NCBI GenBank assembly: GCA_943331345.2
Contig: CALQLF020000004.1
Location: 1-64,000, forward strand
Direction of reading: 5' to 3'
DNA from: Candidatus Planktophila lacus
GTDB lineage: Bacteria; Pseudomonadota; Gammaproteobacteria; Steroidobacterales; Steroidobacteraceae
Length of the DNA stretch: 64,000 nucleotides
In this document: one piece after another, positions 36,354 to 46,000 of the stretch
How the letters are laid out: each line of letters begins with the position of its first letter
How positions within the stretch are numbered: the first letter of the stretch is position 1
Program-made: the position numbers and the translations under genes
Notes under the pieces: generated by a model
Databases searched by the model: none
What the model was told of the DNA's origin: nothing
What the model saw: the letters and a program-made list of their open reading frames with translations, nothing else

Positions 36354-37883
36354 ATGCGTCACTTTCCGCTGTTCCTCGATCTGCAAGGCCGTGACGTTGC
36401 CGTAGTCGGTGGCGGTGAAGTGGCGTTGCGCAAAGTGCAGGCGTTGTTGTCTGCCGGTGCCGTGGTTACGGTGGTGGCGCCGGAATTGCATCCTGCCTTG
36501 GCTGCGCAGTTGGTGCAGCGCACGCAGCAGCCGGTTGCTATTGCTGGACTCGCCCTTTCATCGGGCGCTATGGGCATCCTGCATCATGTTCGTGACGTGC
36601 TGCCTGCGGACCCGGCCGTCATTCTCGCTGCCGACTGGTTCATGCAGGCGTGGCTGGTGGTGGCTGCCACTGACAACGAGGCGGTGAATGCTGCCGTGGC
36701 GGCGGCTGGTGCGCAGGCGCGCAAGTTCGTCAACGTGGTAGACGATTCGGCGAAATGTAGCGCCATCGTGCCCGCCGTCATCGACCGTTCGCCGCTGCTG
36801 GTGGCAGTGTCTACCAGTGGCACCGCGCCCATGTTGGCGCGACGGGTGCGGCGCGATATTGAACTGCTACTAGATGGCGGCCTCGGGCGTTTGGCGCAAT
36901 TTTTCGCGCGCTGGCGCGAATGTGTTACCAGTGCCGTGCCCACACCGGCTCGTCGTCGCGAACTCTACGACCGCTGGATGGACGGCGAAGTGGCGCGTCT
37001 GGTGCAGGCAGGGCGTGAGGACGCTGCTGGTGAAGCCCTGTTGGCCAGCCTCGATTCCGCGGCAAGCATAGCCGCAGACCCTGCGGTCCAAGGCCATGTC
37101 ACGCTGGTGGGCGCAGGCCCCGGCGATGCCGGCTTGTTGACGCTGGCAGGCTTGCAAGCTTTGCAGCGCGCCGATGTCATTCTGGTAGACCGCTTGGTAA
37201 GCGCCGAAGTGCGTGCGCTTGCGCGTCGCGATGCGCTGCAAGTGGAAGTGGGCAAGGAAGGCGGTGGACATTCCGTGACGCAAGACGAAATCCACCGTCT
37301 GCTGCTGCACTACGCCCGCGAAGGTCTGAACGTGGTTCGCCTGAAGGGCGGTGACCCCTTCGTGTTCGGGCGTGGCGGTGAAGAACTGCTCTGCTTGCGG
37401 GCGGCCGGCATTCCCTATGCGGTGGTGCCCGGCGTTACCGCAGCGCTGGCTTGTGCTGCGCAGGCCGGCTTGCCGCTGACGCACCGCGATGTCGCGCGCA
37501 GCGTAAGGTTCGCCACAGCGCATTGTCGCGGCTCGTCGGATGAAACCGACTGGGCGAGTTTGGCGGCCGAAGAAGGCACGTTGGTGCTTTACATGGGCTT
37601 GTCGCAGTCATCGCGTGTGCAGCGCGAACTGCTGGCGCGGGGCCGTTCTACTGCACTGCCCGCGGCCATCATCGAAAACGGTGGACGCCCCGAACAGCGC
37701 GTCGTGCTGACAACGCTAGGCCATCTCGCGGCTGCCGTAAGAGACCTGCAGGTAGGTTCACCGGCACTGCTGGTGCTAGGGCCAGCGGTAGAACTGACGA
37801 AGCAGTTGCACTGGCATGGCACGGCGCCGGTGCTCTATCCGGCGCCGGCAATGGCCACTACGTTGGACGACGCGGCGGCCTGA
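36354..37883 (+). CDS. cysG: Siroheme synthase (trifunctional CysG)
   Basis: This 509-residue protein has an N-terminal NAD-dependent precorrin-2 dehydrogenase/ferrochelatase domain (VVGGGEVALRKVQALL, LVVAATDNEAVN, SPLLVAVSTSGTAPMLAR) and a C-terminal uroporphyrinogen-III C-methyltransferase domain (VGAGPGDAGLLTLAG, RLKGGDPFVFGRGGEE). It makes siroheme for CysI. Compared with E. coli CysG (recalled), there are about 20 extra residues between the NAD fold and the AATD motif. It closes the cysJIHG operon, which explains why sulfite reduction and cofactor supply are co-regulated. Confidence 0.96.
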   Translation: MRHFPLFLDLQGRDVAVVGGGEVALRKVQALLSAGAVVTVVAPELHPALAAQLVQRTQQPVAIAGLALSSGAMGILHHVRDVLPADPAVILAADWFMQAWLVVAATDNEAVNAAVAAAGAQARKFVNVVDDSAKCSAIVPAVIDRSPLLVAVSTSGTAPMLARRVRRDIELLLDGGLGRLAQFFARWRECVTSAVPTPARRRELYDRWMDGEVARLVQAGREDAAGEALLASLDSAASIAADPAVQGHVTLVGAGPGDAGLLTLAGLQALQRADVILVDRLVSAEVRALARRDALQVEVGKEGGGHSVTQDEIHRLLLHYAREGLNVVRLKGGDPFVFGRGGEELLCLRAAGIPYAVVPGVTAALACAAQAGLPLTHRDVARSVRFATAHCRGSSDETDWASLAAEEGTLVLYMGLSQSSRVQRELLARGRSTALPAAIIENGGRPEQRVVLTTLGHLAAAVRDLQVGSPALLVLGPAVELTKQLHWHGTAPVLYPAPAMATTLDDAAA

Positions 37884-37888
37884 CGTCT

Positions 37889-38332
37889 TCAGGGCATGCG
37901 TAGGCGGCCACCGCCGCCGAAGCCACCACCGCCGAAGCCGCCGTCGAAACCACCGCCCATGCCGCCACCCATGCCACCGCCGCCGCCGGCGCCGGGGATG
38001 ACGAGGCCAGAAGCCGCTTCTCGGCGCATCTGCTGAATTTCCTGCATGGTGCGCTCCACGCCAGCCTTGGCGGCTTCCGTGAACGCGGCCGAGGCTTCGG
38101 CGAGCGTTGGGCCCGGCAGATCGAAGCCCACCGGCAGTGCGCCCATGGGCGTCATCACGCTGATCTGGCCGCTGAATTCTACTTCGCGCGCGGGGTCCTG
38201 TTCGCCAGAGGGGAGTACCGGGGTGAGCACGCGAATGGTGCCGATGCGGCGGTCCGTATAGGTGTCTTCGCGGTAGAGGTCATCCGCGTTGAAGGAAGGG
38301 TCGCGTTCGGCGCTGGGGTTGAGTTCCGACAT
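37889..38332 (-). CDS. Small soluble protein with Gly-rich tail, unknown function
   Basis: This 147-residue protein has no signal peptide and no membrane span. The first 110 residues are mixed alpha/beta (DRRIGTIRVLTPVLPSG, ISVMTPMGALPVGFD, then a helix AFTEAAKAGVERTMQEIQQMRRE). The last 35 residues are mainly Gly with Met, Phe and Asp. I do not recognise a named family; similar proteins are annotated as hypothetical in gammaproteobacteria. It is convergent to cysG and directly downstream of the thiamine-type operon in the same direction (32-base gap), so it may be co-transcribed. Confidence 0.72.
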   Translation of the reverse strand: MSELNPSAERDPSFNADDLYREDTYTDRRIGTIRVLTPVLPSGEQDPAREVEFSGQISVMTPMGALPVGFDLPGPTLAEASAAFTEAAKAGVERTMQEIQQMRREAASGLVIPGAGGGGGMGGGMGGGFDGGFGGGGFGGGGRLRMP

Positions 38333-38364
38333 CGGAGGCCTCGGCTACAGTGAAGGGAAGGTGC

Positions 38365-39330
38365 CTAGGATAGCGCAGCGAGGCGCGTCGCCACGCGCCG
38401 TGCTCGCGGCACCTGCGGCCAGGCTGCTCCATGGACGCGCAGCGTCCAGGCAAGCCACAGGGCATCAGCCACGCCGCAGGCCAGCAGCAACTCCTGATGG
38501 CTGATGGTGCGCCCACCCGCTGCCGCGTAGGCAGCCAGCAGAGCCTGCCGCTGTTGTCCTGTCAGGTCATGGCTGGTGGCGAACACGGCGAGGTCGTGTA
38601 CAGGTGCACCGGCGCCGGCGTATTCGAAATCCACCAAGCGCAGCGAACCATCGACCGCCTGCAGGATGTTGCCGGCGTGCGGGTCGGAGTGCACCAGCAC
38701 GGGTGAAGACATACTCGCAGTCCCTGAGTCCACGCTCGTGACTTGCCCGATGCTGGTTGTGGTCGGCTCTGTCGCACGCTCCAATGCGTTCAGCATGGCG
38801 CGGTGTGCGGCATTCTGCAGCGTGTCGTGTTCCGGGAATGGTTCAAGTTCCGCGAGGAGTTGTCGCGTAGCGGTCTTTGGATGTAGTGCGGGTAGTCCAG
38901 AAGGTAAGGGTACGGCGTGCAAGCGCGCGGCGAGCGCAGCGAAGGTTTCGAGACCGCGTCGGGCTTGCCGCCAGCGCCACGGCCGGCCTGGCCACCAGTC
39001 GCTGACCAAGATGCCCAGGGCTTCATCGACGTGCACCAGCGTGGGTGCCAGCCCGGCGGCGGCCGCAGCACGATGAGCCTTGGCCTCAGTGGTCAGGTGC
39101 GTCCCAAGCGCAGTACTGTTTTGGCCCGCAAAGCGGACGAACCAGTGCTGTAGGCCTTCCGGTGTTTCCCCGGTCACCCGCACACGCAGGTTCACTTCTC
39201 CGCCCGCCAGCCCACGCCAGCGCAGCTTGCGTGCCGCCGCCATTGCAGGCGGCAACTCGCTGCCTGCCATCCACGCGCGGAAATCGTCGAGACGCGGATG
39301 CGAAGGGTTCACGGTAGTTGCTTGCGCCAT
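38365..39330 (-). CDS. APH-family kinase, predicted thiamine kinase-like
   Basis: This 321-residue protein has the aminoglycoside phosphotransferase/choline-kinase fold: HSDPHAGNIL is the catalytic loop (HxDxxxxN) near residue 215 and LVDFEYA is the metal-binding motif. The N-lobe includes RFAGQNS and the acidic partner of the ATP Lys. Its start overlaps the PnuC-family gene by 22 bases, in an operon with a TPP riboswitch. So I infer thiamine kinase (thiamine to thiamine phosphate), trapping the imported vitamin. APH proteins also phosphorylate other alcohols, so this is a context-based call. Confidence 0.75.
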   Translation of the reverse strand: MAQATTVNPSHPRLDDFRAWMAGSELPPAMAAARKLRWRGLAGGEVNLRVRVTGETPEGLQHWFVRFAGQNSTALGTHLTTEAKAHRAAAAAGLAPTLVHVDEALGILVSDWWPGRPWRWRQARRGLETFAALAARLHAVPLPSGLPALHPKTATRQLLAELEPFPEHDTLQNAAHRAMLNALERATEPTTTSIGQVTSVDSGTASMSSPVLVHSDPHAGNILQAVDGSLRLVDFEYAGAGAPVHDLAVFATSHDLTGQQRQALLAAYAAAGGRTISHQELLLACGVADALWLAWTLRVHGAAWPQVPRARRVATRLAALS

Positions 39331-39932
39331 TCACGCCAGCCAAGCACAGCCAGCACTGCATAAGCCAGATACAAGCCGGCGGTGGGGTGCAGGTTGGCTT
39401 GCCAGTAAAGCCAAGCGGTAGCCACGTTGATGACCACCCACCAACTCCAGTTGTCGAGCAGTTTGCGGGTGGCCAGCCAAGTGGCCACCAAGCCGCCGGC
39501 GGTGGTGGCAGCTTCTAGCCAAGGCTGCGCTGAGCCGCTAGCGACCAGCAGTTCGTAGCCGACGAGGGTCAGCAATCCGGTGAAGGCGAGGGCGGCTATG
39601 GTGTTGCGCACCCCTAAGCGATGCACCCTCAGCACGGTGGGTGCGGCAGGTTCGGTTGCTGCGTTCTTGGCTGCATCGTGCAACCGCTCGGCGTTCGCGA
39701 CGGCTGGCGCCCGCCGCCACTGCCGCCAGCCCACCACGGCGAGCACTGCGTAAACCACTTGCAACGCGCCCTGCAGCCATAGCCCGGCCACCTGACACAA
39801 CACGCCGTAAGCCAGCGTGGACAGTAGGCCGGCGATCCAGCAGTGGCGCTGCCCGCGAATGGCCAGCACCACGTAGCACAGCCCTGCTACAACAGCGAAG
39901 GCCTCGAGCCAAGTTTGCCAGGTCGTGGGCAT
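39309..39932 (-). CDS. pnuT: PnuC-family vitamin transporter, predicted thiamine permease (PnuT)
   Basis: This 207-residue membrane protein has six to seven predicted spans and the PnuC family motif NWSWWVVINV near residue 160. The start ATG is two bases after the TonB receptor stop. PnuC proteins carry nicotinamide riboside, PnuT proteins thiamine; they look alike. The TPP riboswitch upstream, the TonB receptor and the kinase point to thiamine (PnuT). It is a facilitator, so phosphorylation by the next gene would make uptake one-way. A loop of about 35 residues rich in Ala/Arg (residues 70-110) is unusually long. Confidence 0.8.
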   Translation of the reverse strand: MPTTWQTWLEAFAVVAGLCYVVLAIRGQRHCWIAGLLSTLAYGVLCQVAGLWLQGALQVVYAVLAVVGWRQWRRAPAVANAERLHDAAKNAATEPAAPTVLRVHRLGVRNTIAALAFTGLLTLVGYELLVASGSAQPWLEAATTAGGLVATWLATRKLLDNWSWWVVINVATAWLYWQANLHPTAGLYLAYAVLAVLGWREWRKQLP

Positions 39933-39933
39933 A

Positions 39934-42042
39934 TCAGAACCGCCAGCGCAGCGTCACGCCGCCTTCGCGCGGGTCGCCTAGCTGCGTGTACAGCTTCTCG
40001 GCGAAGTCGGGGGGTTCATTGCCGAAGGAGAAGCCGCGTACCGTGTATTGCCGGTTCAGGGCATTGCGCACATAGAGCCCCGCTTCCAGCTTTTCGCTGC
40101 GCCAACCGGCTTGCAGACCAAGCAGTGAATAAGCGTGCGAGCGGAAGTGTTCTGGCACGTTGCCGAAATAGAACGCATCCATGCCCGTGAAGTCGAGGCG
40201 CGCATGGAAGCCCGCCGGGTTCTGCCAGGCGAGATGCGTGGCGAACTGCCAGCGCGGTGCGTGGGGCGCGTCACGTGTGGGTAGCGCGGTGCCATCGCGA
40301 ACCACGCCGGCCAGTTCTGCGCGCAACAGACCTAGCGACAGGCCAGCTTCCAGTTCTGTCGTGGGGCGCCAGCGCAGGCTCGTCTCCAAGCCACGATGGT
40401 GACCGCTCGCGGCGTTATCCGTGAAGAACACGAAGGTGTTCGGGTCGCCCGCTACCAGTTGTTCGTTCGTGCGAACTTGCAAGTGTTGGCGGCGCAGGTC
40501 GAAGAGTACCGCTTCGGCTTGCCAGCGCTCATCTTCGCTGGAGCGGCGCCAACCTATCTCCAGACCGCGCACGCTTTCCGGGCCAAACTCGCGAAGCCGC
40601 GCAGGCAACTGCGGGCTGGGGTTCACACCGCCCGCCTTGTAGCCCCGCGAGGCGCTGAGCCAAAGCGTGCCGTAATCGCCTGGGCGCGACAGCGTGAAAT
40701 GTCCGCCACTCTGGGTGTTCGTCGGCGAGAGCGTGGTATCGCTGGCCACGAAATCTGCCGCACGACGTTCATGACGCAGACCGAGGCTCGCCTGCCAACC
40801 AGCAGGTAGTGCGGCGTCCACTTGCCCGAACACGGCAGTCGTGTTGGCGCTGTAGCGGCTGGTGCCGGCGAAGTCGCTCGTGAATACATCGGGGTAGACC
40901 GGGTCGGCGTAGATGCCGCCGCTGCGCTCCCTGATGCTCTCGCGCAGTTGTGAATGCCAAGCGCCCACCAACCACGCGAACCGGCGGTCATCCAACAGCG
41001 CCGGTGATTCGAGCCGGGCTTCGAACGTGGTGTTCTGCCGGTCTCGATTCGCCTGGTACGTGTAGTCATAGGTGTAGGGTGCCCAGGAACTGGCGTTACC
41101 CCAGTCTCCGTCGTAGGCATGCACGCTGTGCGAATCGATGTGTGCTGCAGCCAGTGACCACTTCGCTTCGCCCGGCCCCGGCAACAATGCGCGCACGCTG
41201 ATGCCTGTGGCGCGCTGTGCATCGCGGCCGGGTTTATCCGAAAGCGTAGTGCGTGTGTTGTCGATGGCGAAGGCGTCGTAGCGGTTGTCGAGGTCCGCAT
41301 GCAGTACTGTCACGTCGACTTGGTGCTCGTCGTCGTAGTTCCACTGCCAACGCGCTCGTGCCGTGGTTTCGTTGCGGCCATTGGTGTCGTTGCGGCCCAG
41401 AAAGGCATTGCGACGGAAGCCATCGCTGCGCTGTTGCTGCACACCCAAGCGCAAAGCGGAATTCGCGCCGGTGGCTAAGTCGTAGACCGCGCCGGCGCCG
41501 TACGTGCCGGCAGTACCAAGCGTTGCCGATACTTCACCGCTATCGGACCCTTCCGGTGCACGGCTGGAAACATTGATGAGCCCACCGAGGGCATTAGCGC
41601 CATAGCGCGCGCCCTGCGGGCCACGCAGCACTTCAATCTGCCCTACATCGAACAGGGTGGCGACCATGCCGAGGCCACTGAAGTCCATGCCGTCGACCAG
41701 AAAGCCGACGGACGGATTGGGGGCGCCCTCGTACTGTTCCAGTTCGCCGATCCCGCGTACCTGGAAGTAGCGCGGCCGCGAACTCGCGCCGGCGAAGTTC
41801 AAATTGGGCACTTGGGCCATGGCGTCGGCGAAGTGCTGGGCACCCGGTGCTTGCAGGGTGGTTTGGTCGAGCACAACCGCACTGGCGGCGAGCTTGTTGG
41901 CCGGCGTGCGGCGCAGGCTGGCGACAATAATGACTTCGCCTTCCGCGGCTAACACTGGGGTGGGGTTGGCGGCGACTATGGGCGCAGCGAAGGCGCTGAG
42001 CAGGGCCCCGACGATGGCTCTGGATAAACGGAACAAGGACAA
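39934..42042 (-). CDS. TonB-dependent outer-membrane receptor, predicted thiamine receptor
   Basis: This 702-residue protein has a signal peptide (AIVGALLSAFAAPIVAA), a plug domain (VVLDQTTLQ, GPQGARYGANALGGLIN near residue 150) and a beta barrel ending LRWRF, with terminal Phe as expected for BAM recognition. The start is TTG at 42042: GGGAG lies six bases upstream, and no ATG is available. This Shine-Dalgarno lies in a hairpin downstream of the TPP aptamer. Together with PnuT and the kinase this predicts active thiamine import. Confidence 0.88.
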   Translation of the reverse strand: MSLFRLSRAIVGALLSAFAAPIVAANPTPVLAAEGEVIIVASLRRTPANKLAASAVVLDQTTLQAPGAQHFADAMAQVPNLNFAGASSRPRYFQVRGIGELEQYEGAPNPSVGFLVDGMDFSGLGMVATLFDVGQIEVLRGPQGARYGANALGGLINVSSRAPEGSDSGEVSATLGTAGTYGAGAVYDLATGANSALRLGVQQQRSDGFRRNAFLGRNDTNGRNETTARARWQWNYDDEHQVDVTVLHADLDNRYDAFAIDNTRTTLSDKPGRDAQRATGISVRALLPGPGEAKWSLAAAHIDSHSVHAYDGDWGNASSWAPYTYDYTYQANRDRQNTTFEARLESPALLDDRRFAWLVGAWHSQLRESIRERSGGIYADPVYPDVFTSDFAGTSRYSANTTAVFGQVDAALPAGWQASLGLRHERRAADFVASDTTLSPTNTQSGGHFTLSRPGDYGTLWLSASRGYKAGGVNPSPQLPARLREFGPESVRGLEIGWRRSSEDERWQAEAVLFDLRRQHLQVRTNEQLVAGDPNTFVFFTDNAASGHHRGLETSLRWRPTTELEAGLSLGLLRAELAGVVRDGTALPTRDAPHAPRWQFATHLAWQNPAGFHARLDFTGMDAFYFGNVPEHFRSHAYSLLGLQAGWRSEKLEAGLYVRNALNRQYTVRGFSFGNEPPDFAEKLYTQLGDPREGGVTLRWRF

Positions 42043-42045
42043 AGC

Positions 42046-42092
42046 GCTCTCCCGAAACGACAACGCCGGCAATGCCGGCGTTGGGGGAGAGC
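42046..42092 (-). promoter_or_regulatory. Ribosome-binding-site sequester hairpin (riboswitch expression platform)
   Basis: On the minus strand GCTCTCCC (42092-42085) is complementary to GGGAGAGC (42053-42046), the latter holding the Shine-Dalgarno of the TTG start. Between them AACGCCGGC and GCCGGCGTT make a 9-bp stem with a 3-base loop. The masking strand can alternatively pair with the 3' strand of aptamer stem P1 (GGGAAGCAG; two 4-bp blocks, one bulge). Pairings were found by eye. Confidence 0.75.
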
Positions 42093-42122
42093 AAGCCAAC
42101 GGAGGAACCCCGGCGGCTGCAC

Positions 42123-42235
42123 CTGCTTCCCTACGCCGGTGCTAACCGGATCAGGTTCAACGGGTTTGCCGGGGTGCGCTGTGCGCGAACCGACATCTCG
42201 GGCCTTTCCAGGCCACCCCGAGGTACGGGAAGCAG
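42123..42235 (-). promoter_or_regulatory. TPP (thi-box) riboswitch aptamer
   Basis: Read on the minus strand: stem P1 CTGCTTCCC pairs exactly with GGGAAGCAG at the other end, followed by TCGGGGTGGCC, a CCGAGATG close to the family CUGAGAUG, then GTTGAACCTGATCCGG and GGCGTAGGG, the conserved thi-box 3' half. It lies 80 bases upstream of the receptor start. The T of CUGAGA is C here. Confidence 0.93.
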
Positions 42236-42253
42236 TCTAGCGCAATGCGCGCC

Positions 42254-42736
42254 TTAGTGGTGGTGGCCGCCCGGGCCGTGCACGTGGCCGTGCTCGAGTT
42301 CCTCTGCCGAGGCTTCGCGCACTTCCGCAATTTCCACTTCGAAGTGCAGCGTCTGGCCGGCCAGTGGGTGGTTGCCGTCCACGGTAACCATGTCACCGGC
42401 GATGTGCGTGACCACCACCTGACGATGACCGTGTTCGGTTTCAGCATAGAAGCGCATGCCCGGTTCTACCTTGGCGATGCCCTGAAATGCGCGGCGCGGC
42501 ACTTGCTGGATGAGGCCCTTCTCGGGGACGCCATAGCCGTCTTCGGGAGCGACCGTGACTTGCAACTTCTCGCCGGCAGTCTTGCCTTCGAGTTCGCGCT
42601 CGAGGCCGGGGATGAGGTTGCCGTTGCCGTGCAGGTAAGCGAGCGGTTCGGCTGCGCTGGACTGGTCCAGCACCGCACCGCTTGCATCGCGCAGCGTGTA
42701 GATGAGGGAGACGACAACGTTATGCGCAATCTGCAT
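42254..42736 (-). CDS. slyD: FKBP-type peptidyl-prolyl isomerase SlyD
   Basis: This 160-residue protein starts with an FKBP domain (VVSLIYTLRDASGAVLDQS, IPGLERELEG) interrupted by an IF (chaperone) insertion of about residues 70-125, then finishes the FKBP strand (LHFEVEIAEVREA). It ends with a short His-rich metal-binding tail (HGHVHGPGGHHH). It folds proline-containing substrates and can deliver nickel; E. coli SlyD has a longer Cys/His tail. It lies on the minus strand just after the riboswitch, transcribed towards it, so it is an independent gene or read-through partner. Confidence 0.93.
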   Translation of the reverse strand: MQIAHNVVVSLIYTLRDASGAVLDQSSAAEPLAYLHGNGNLIPGLERELEGKTAGEKLQVTVAPEDGYGVPEKGLIQQVPRRAFQGIAKVEPGMRFYAETEHGHRQVVVTHIAGDMVTVDGNHPLAGQTLHFEVEIAEVREASAEELEHGHVHGPGGHHH

Positions 42737-43060
42737 GGGACACCCGGGGGTTAAGGCCGACCGGAAGCTGGACGGCGAGGGCGAATATGATACGCGATGA
42801 CTACGCGAGGGCTGACCGGGAGAAAAAATACGCGACGGTGCCCCCTGTCCGGGGAGGCGGTTGTGTGTCCGCAAGCCATTTCTGCACGTAAGTCCCTGAA
42901 TTCTTTATGTTGCAAAAAGACAACACAATATGAAATATTTTTGAATTACACGGTTTTTGTCATCTTCCCTTAAACTTCGTGCGGTGCAATAGGCGTTACA
43001 GTTCGTGTTGCTTGCCTGCAACGCAGCGTACTTTGTTCAAATTCAAACAGGGAGCCCCCC
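42737..43060. other. Long AT-rich divergent intergenic region
   Basis: This 324-base gap separates SlyD from the Oar-like receptor. The half nearest the receptor (about 42895-42975) is unusually AT-rich. A possible promoter is TTGCAA (42910-42915), 17 bases, AAATAT (42933-42938). The receptor's start has CAGGGAG as Shine-Dalgarno. I see no conserved RNA motif and no coding potential. Confidence 0.4.
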
Positions 43061-46000
43061 ATGTCTGTGCAGTTCCGTCGCTCGGCGCGTCTTGCCGCTG
43101 CCGTTTCCAGTGTCCTTTCCGCGCCGCTCCTTCTCGGTGGTGCCGCGGTTCTGGGCTTCATGCCCGGCCTGGCCCACGCGCAGGAAACCACCGCGCAGAT
43201 TCTCGGCACCATCACCAGCGCTGAAGGCAAGCCCTTGGCCAATGCCAAGGTCACCATCACGCACGTGCCGTCGGGCACGAAGTCGACTTCGACCACGAAC
43301 GATGCTGGCCGCTTCGGCGCTGGCGGCGTGCGCGTCGGTGGTCCGTTCCGCGTGGAAGTGCAGGCGGAAGGCTATGAAGCCCGCACCGTCGACAACGTCT
43401 TCACCAGCCTCGGCCGTCCGTTCTCACTCGGCGTTTCGCTGAAGGCGACGGAAGTGGTCGGCGAAGTGGAAGTGTCCGCGACGCGTGAAAGCGAAGCGCA
43501 GTTCGGTGTCACGGCGGCCTTCTCGGCCCGCCAGATTGCCAACTCGCCCAGCATCAACCGCGACCTGAAGGACGTGGTCCGCAACGACCCGGCCATCTAT
43601 CTCGACCCGCAGAACGGCAACGCCATCTCCATCGCCGGCCAGAACAACCGCTTCAACAGCCTCACCGTCGACGGCGTGAAGCAGAACGACGACTTCGGCC
43701 TGAACGGTTCGGGCTATGCCACCAACCGCTCGCCCATCTCGCTGGATGCGGTGCAGAGCCTGTCGGTGCTCACCTCGCCCTACGATACGCAGTACTCGGG
43801 CTTCCAGGGTGGCGCCATCAACGTCGTCACGAAGTCCGGCACCAACGACTTCCACGGCTCGGCGTACTACTACTACAACGACGACAGCATGGCCGGTTCC
43901 AAGACCAAGGACCGCACCGGGCTGACGCCGTACAAGAGCATCCGGCTCACCTTCGAAGAGAAGAGCTACGGCGCCACCATCGGCGGCCCGATCATCCAAG
44001 ACAAGCTGTTCTTCTTCGCTAACTACGAGAAGTTCGAGCGTACCGCGCCGGTGGACATCGGGCCGGCCGGCTCCAGCCTGCCCACCAAGCTGGTGGCCCC
44101 GACGCAGGCGGAATACGACTCTGTCGTCGCCGCTGCCAAGGCCACCTACAACTTCGACGCTCTCGCTATCCCGAACTCCGTTCCCGAGCAGAGCGAGAAG
44201 ATGTTGGTGAACCTTGACTGGAACATCAACGACAACCACCGCGTGCGCTACAGCTACCAGCGCACCGAGGACTTCGACGTTTCGGGCTACGGCACTAGCG
44301 CCACCAGCCGTTCGTTCGTTTCGCCCTCGCAGTGGTACGAGCGTGGTTACAAGCTCGACCAGCAGGTGGTGCAGGTGTTCTCCACTTGGACCGACGCCTT
44401 CTCGACCGAATTCAAGTATGCCAAGAAGAAGGTGGCGAACCGCCAGGAGCCGCTGGGTGGCGACACCTTCGCGCAGATGACCATCAACGGGTTTGCTAAT
44501 GGCGGCTCCGTGGTCATCGGCCCGGATATCTCGCGCCACGCCAACAAGCTGCGCAACCAGACGGAGCAGTGGAAGCTCAAGGCGAACTACCTGCTCGGCG
44601 ACCACACCCTGTCGGCCGGCCTCGAGCGCGAGACGCTCGACGTGTTCAATATCTTCGTGCAGAACGCGCAGGGTTCGTACATCTTCAACAACCTCGCAGA
44701 CTTCACCAACCGCCGCGCGGCTTCGTTCAGCTACACCAACTCGGTGCTGTCGAACCCGAACAACCCGGATGACGCCGCAGCTCTCTTTGGCTTCACCAAC
44801 ACTGCCCTGTACCTGCAGGACCGTTGGCAAGCCGCGGAAGACCTGCTCGTCACGTACGGCGTGCGCGCTGAACGTTTCACCTCCAGCGATTCGCCGCGTC
44901 CGAACCCGGGCTTCCTGAGCCGCTACGGCTTCAACAGCAACGATACGCTGGATGGTCGCAAGCTCATCAGCCCGCGTATCGGCTTCGAGTGGAACTGGCG
45001 TGAGGACACGCAGGTTCACGGCGGCATCGGCCTGTTCGGTGGTGGTACGCCGAACGTCTGGATCAGCAACAGCTTCAGCAACGACGGTGTCGTGCTGTCC
45101 AGCCAGAGCATCTCTCGTCCCGCCAGCCCGACTGCCGTACTCACACCGCTGCAGTTGGCGGCGCTGAATGACTTCAACGGCTTCGATATTCCGTCCGCCG
45201 TGCAGGCGCAGCAAACGACGCTGGCTGGTGCCGGTACGGTCAACGCCCTGGCCCCGAACTTCAAGATTCCGAGCAGCTGGAAGTACACCTTGGGTGTCGA
45301 CCACGAGACGGACATCCTGGGCTTTGGCAAGGACTGGAAGCTGTCTGCCGAACTGCAGTACACCAAGGTGAAAAATGCCGTGCTCTGGCAGGACCTGCGC
45401 CTCGTGCCGGTCGGCACTCTGCAGGATGGCCGCACGCGCTACAACTACGTGGCGACGGACCGTCCGTATACGGTTAACGCCGCGACGGGCCTGTACACCA
45501 CCACGTCTAACGTGCGTGGCTCGGGCATCAACGACATGCTCCTGACCAACACCAACCAGGGCAAGAGCTCGGTGTTGTCGTTGGAAGCGGCCAAGACTTG
45601 GGATATGCCCTACGGCAAGATCGACTTCTCGCTGGGCTATGCCTACACGCGTGCCAAGGACGTCAGCCCGGCGACTAGCTCCGTTGCCCTGTCGAACTGG
45701 GACAACATGGCCACGTCTGACGTGAACCACCCGGAACTGGCCACTTCGAACTACGAAGTGCGTCATCGCTTCCCGCTGCGCTTGAGCTGGCGCAAGAACC
45801 TGTTCGGCGACAACGAGACTGCCGTGAACCTGTTCATGGAGCGTCGTGCGGGTCTCCCGTTCAGCTTCACGTTCGCGGGCACGGCTTCGGGTCTTACCGG
45901 TACGGCGGCGGACGTGGCCGCGCTGAACGTCTTTGGTGACCCGCGTCAGGACAACCGCTTCCGTCAGCTGTTCTACGTGCCGAACGGCCCGACGGACGTG

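Noticed and set aside
42043-42099. A TTG start at 42099 for the thiamine-type receptor
   Set aside because: It would place codons inside the masking hairpin and lacks a Shine-Dalgarno; TTG 42042 has GGGAG six bases away and starts directly before a signal peptide.
42737-42874. An N-terminal extension of SlyD to 42874
   Set aside because: The extension is Ser/Pro/Arg-rich without homology and would precede the conserved FKBP start at 42736.
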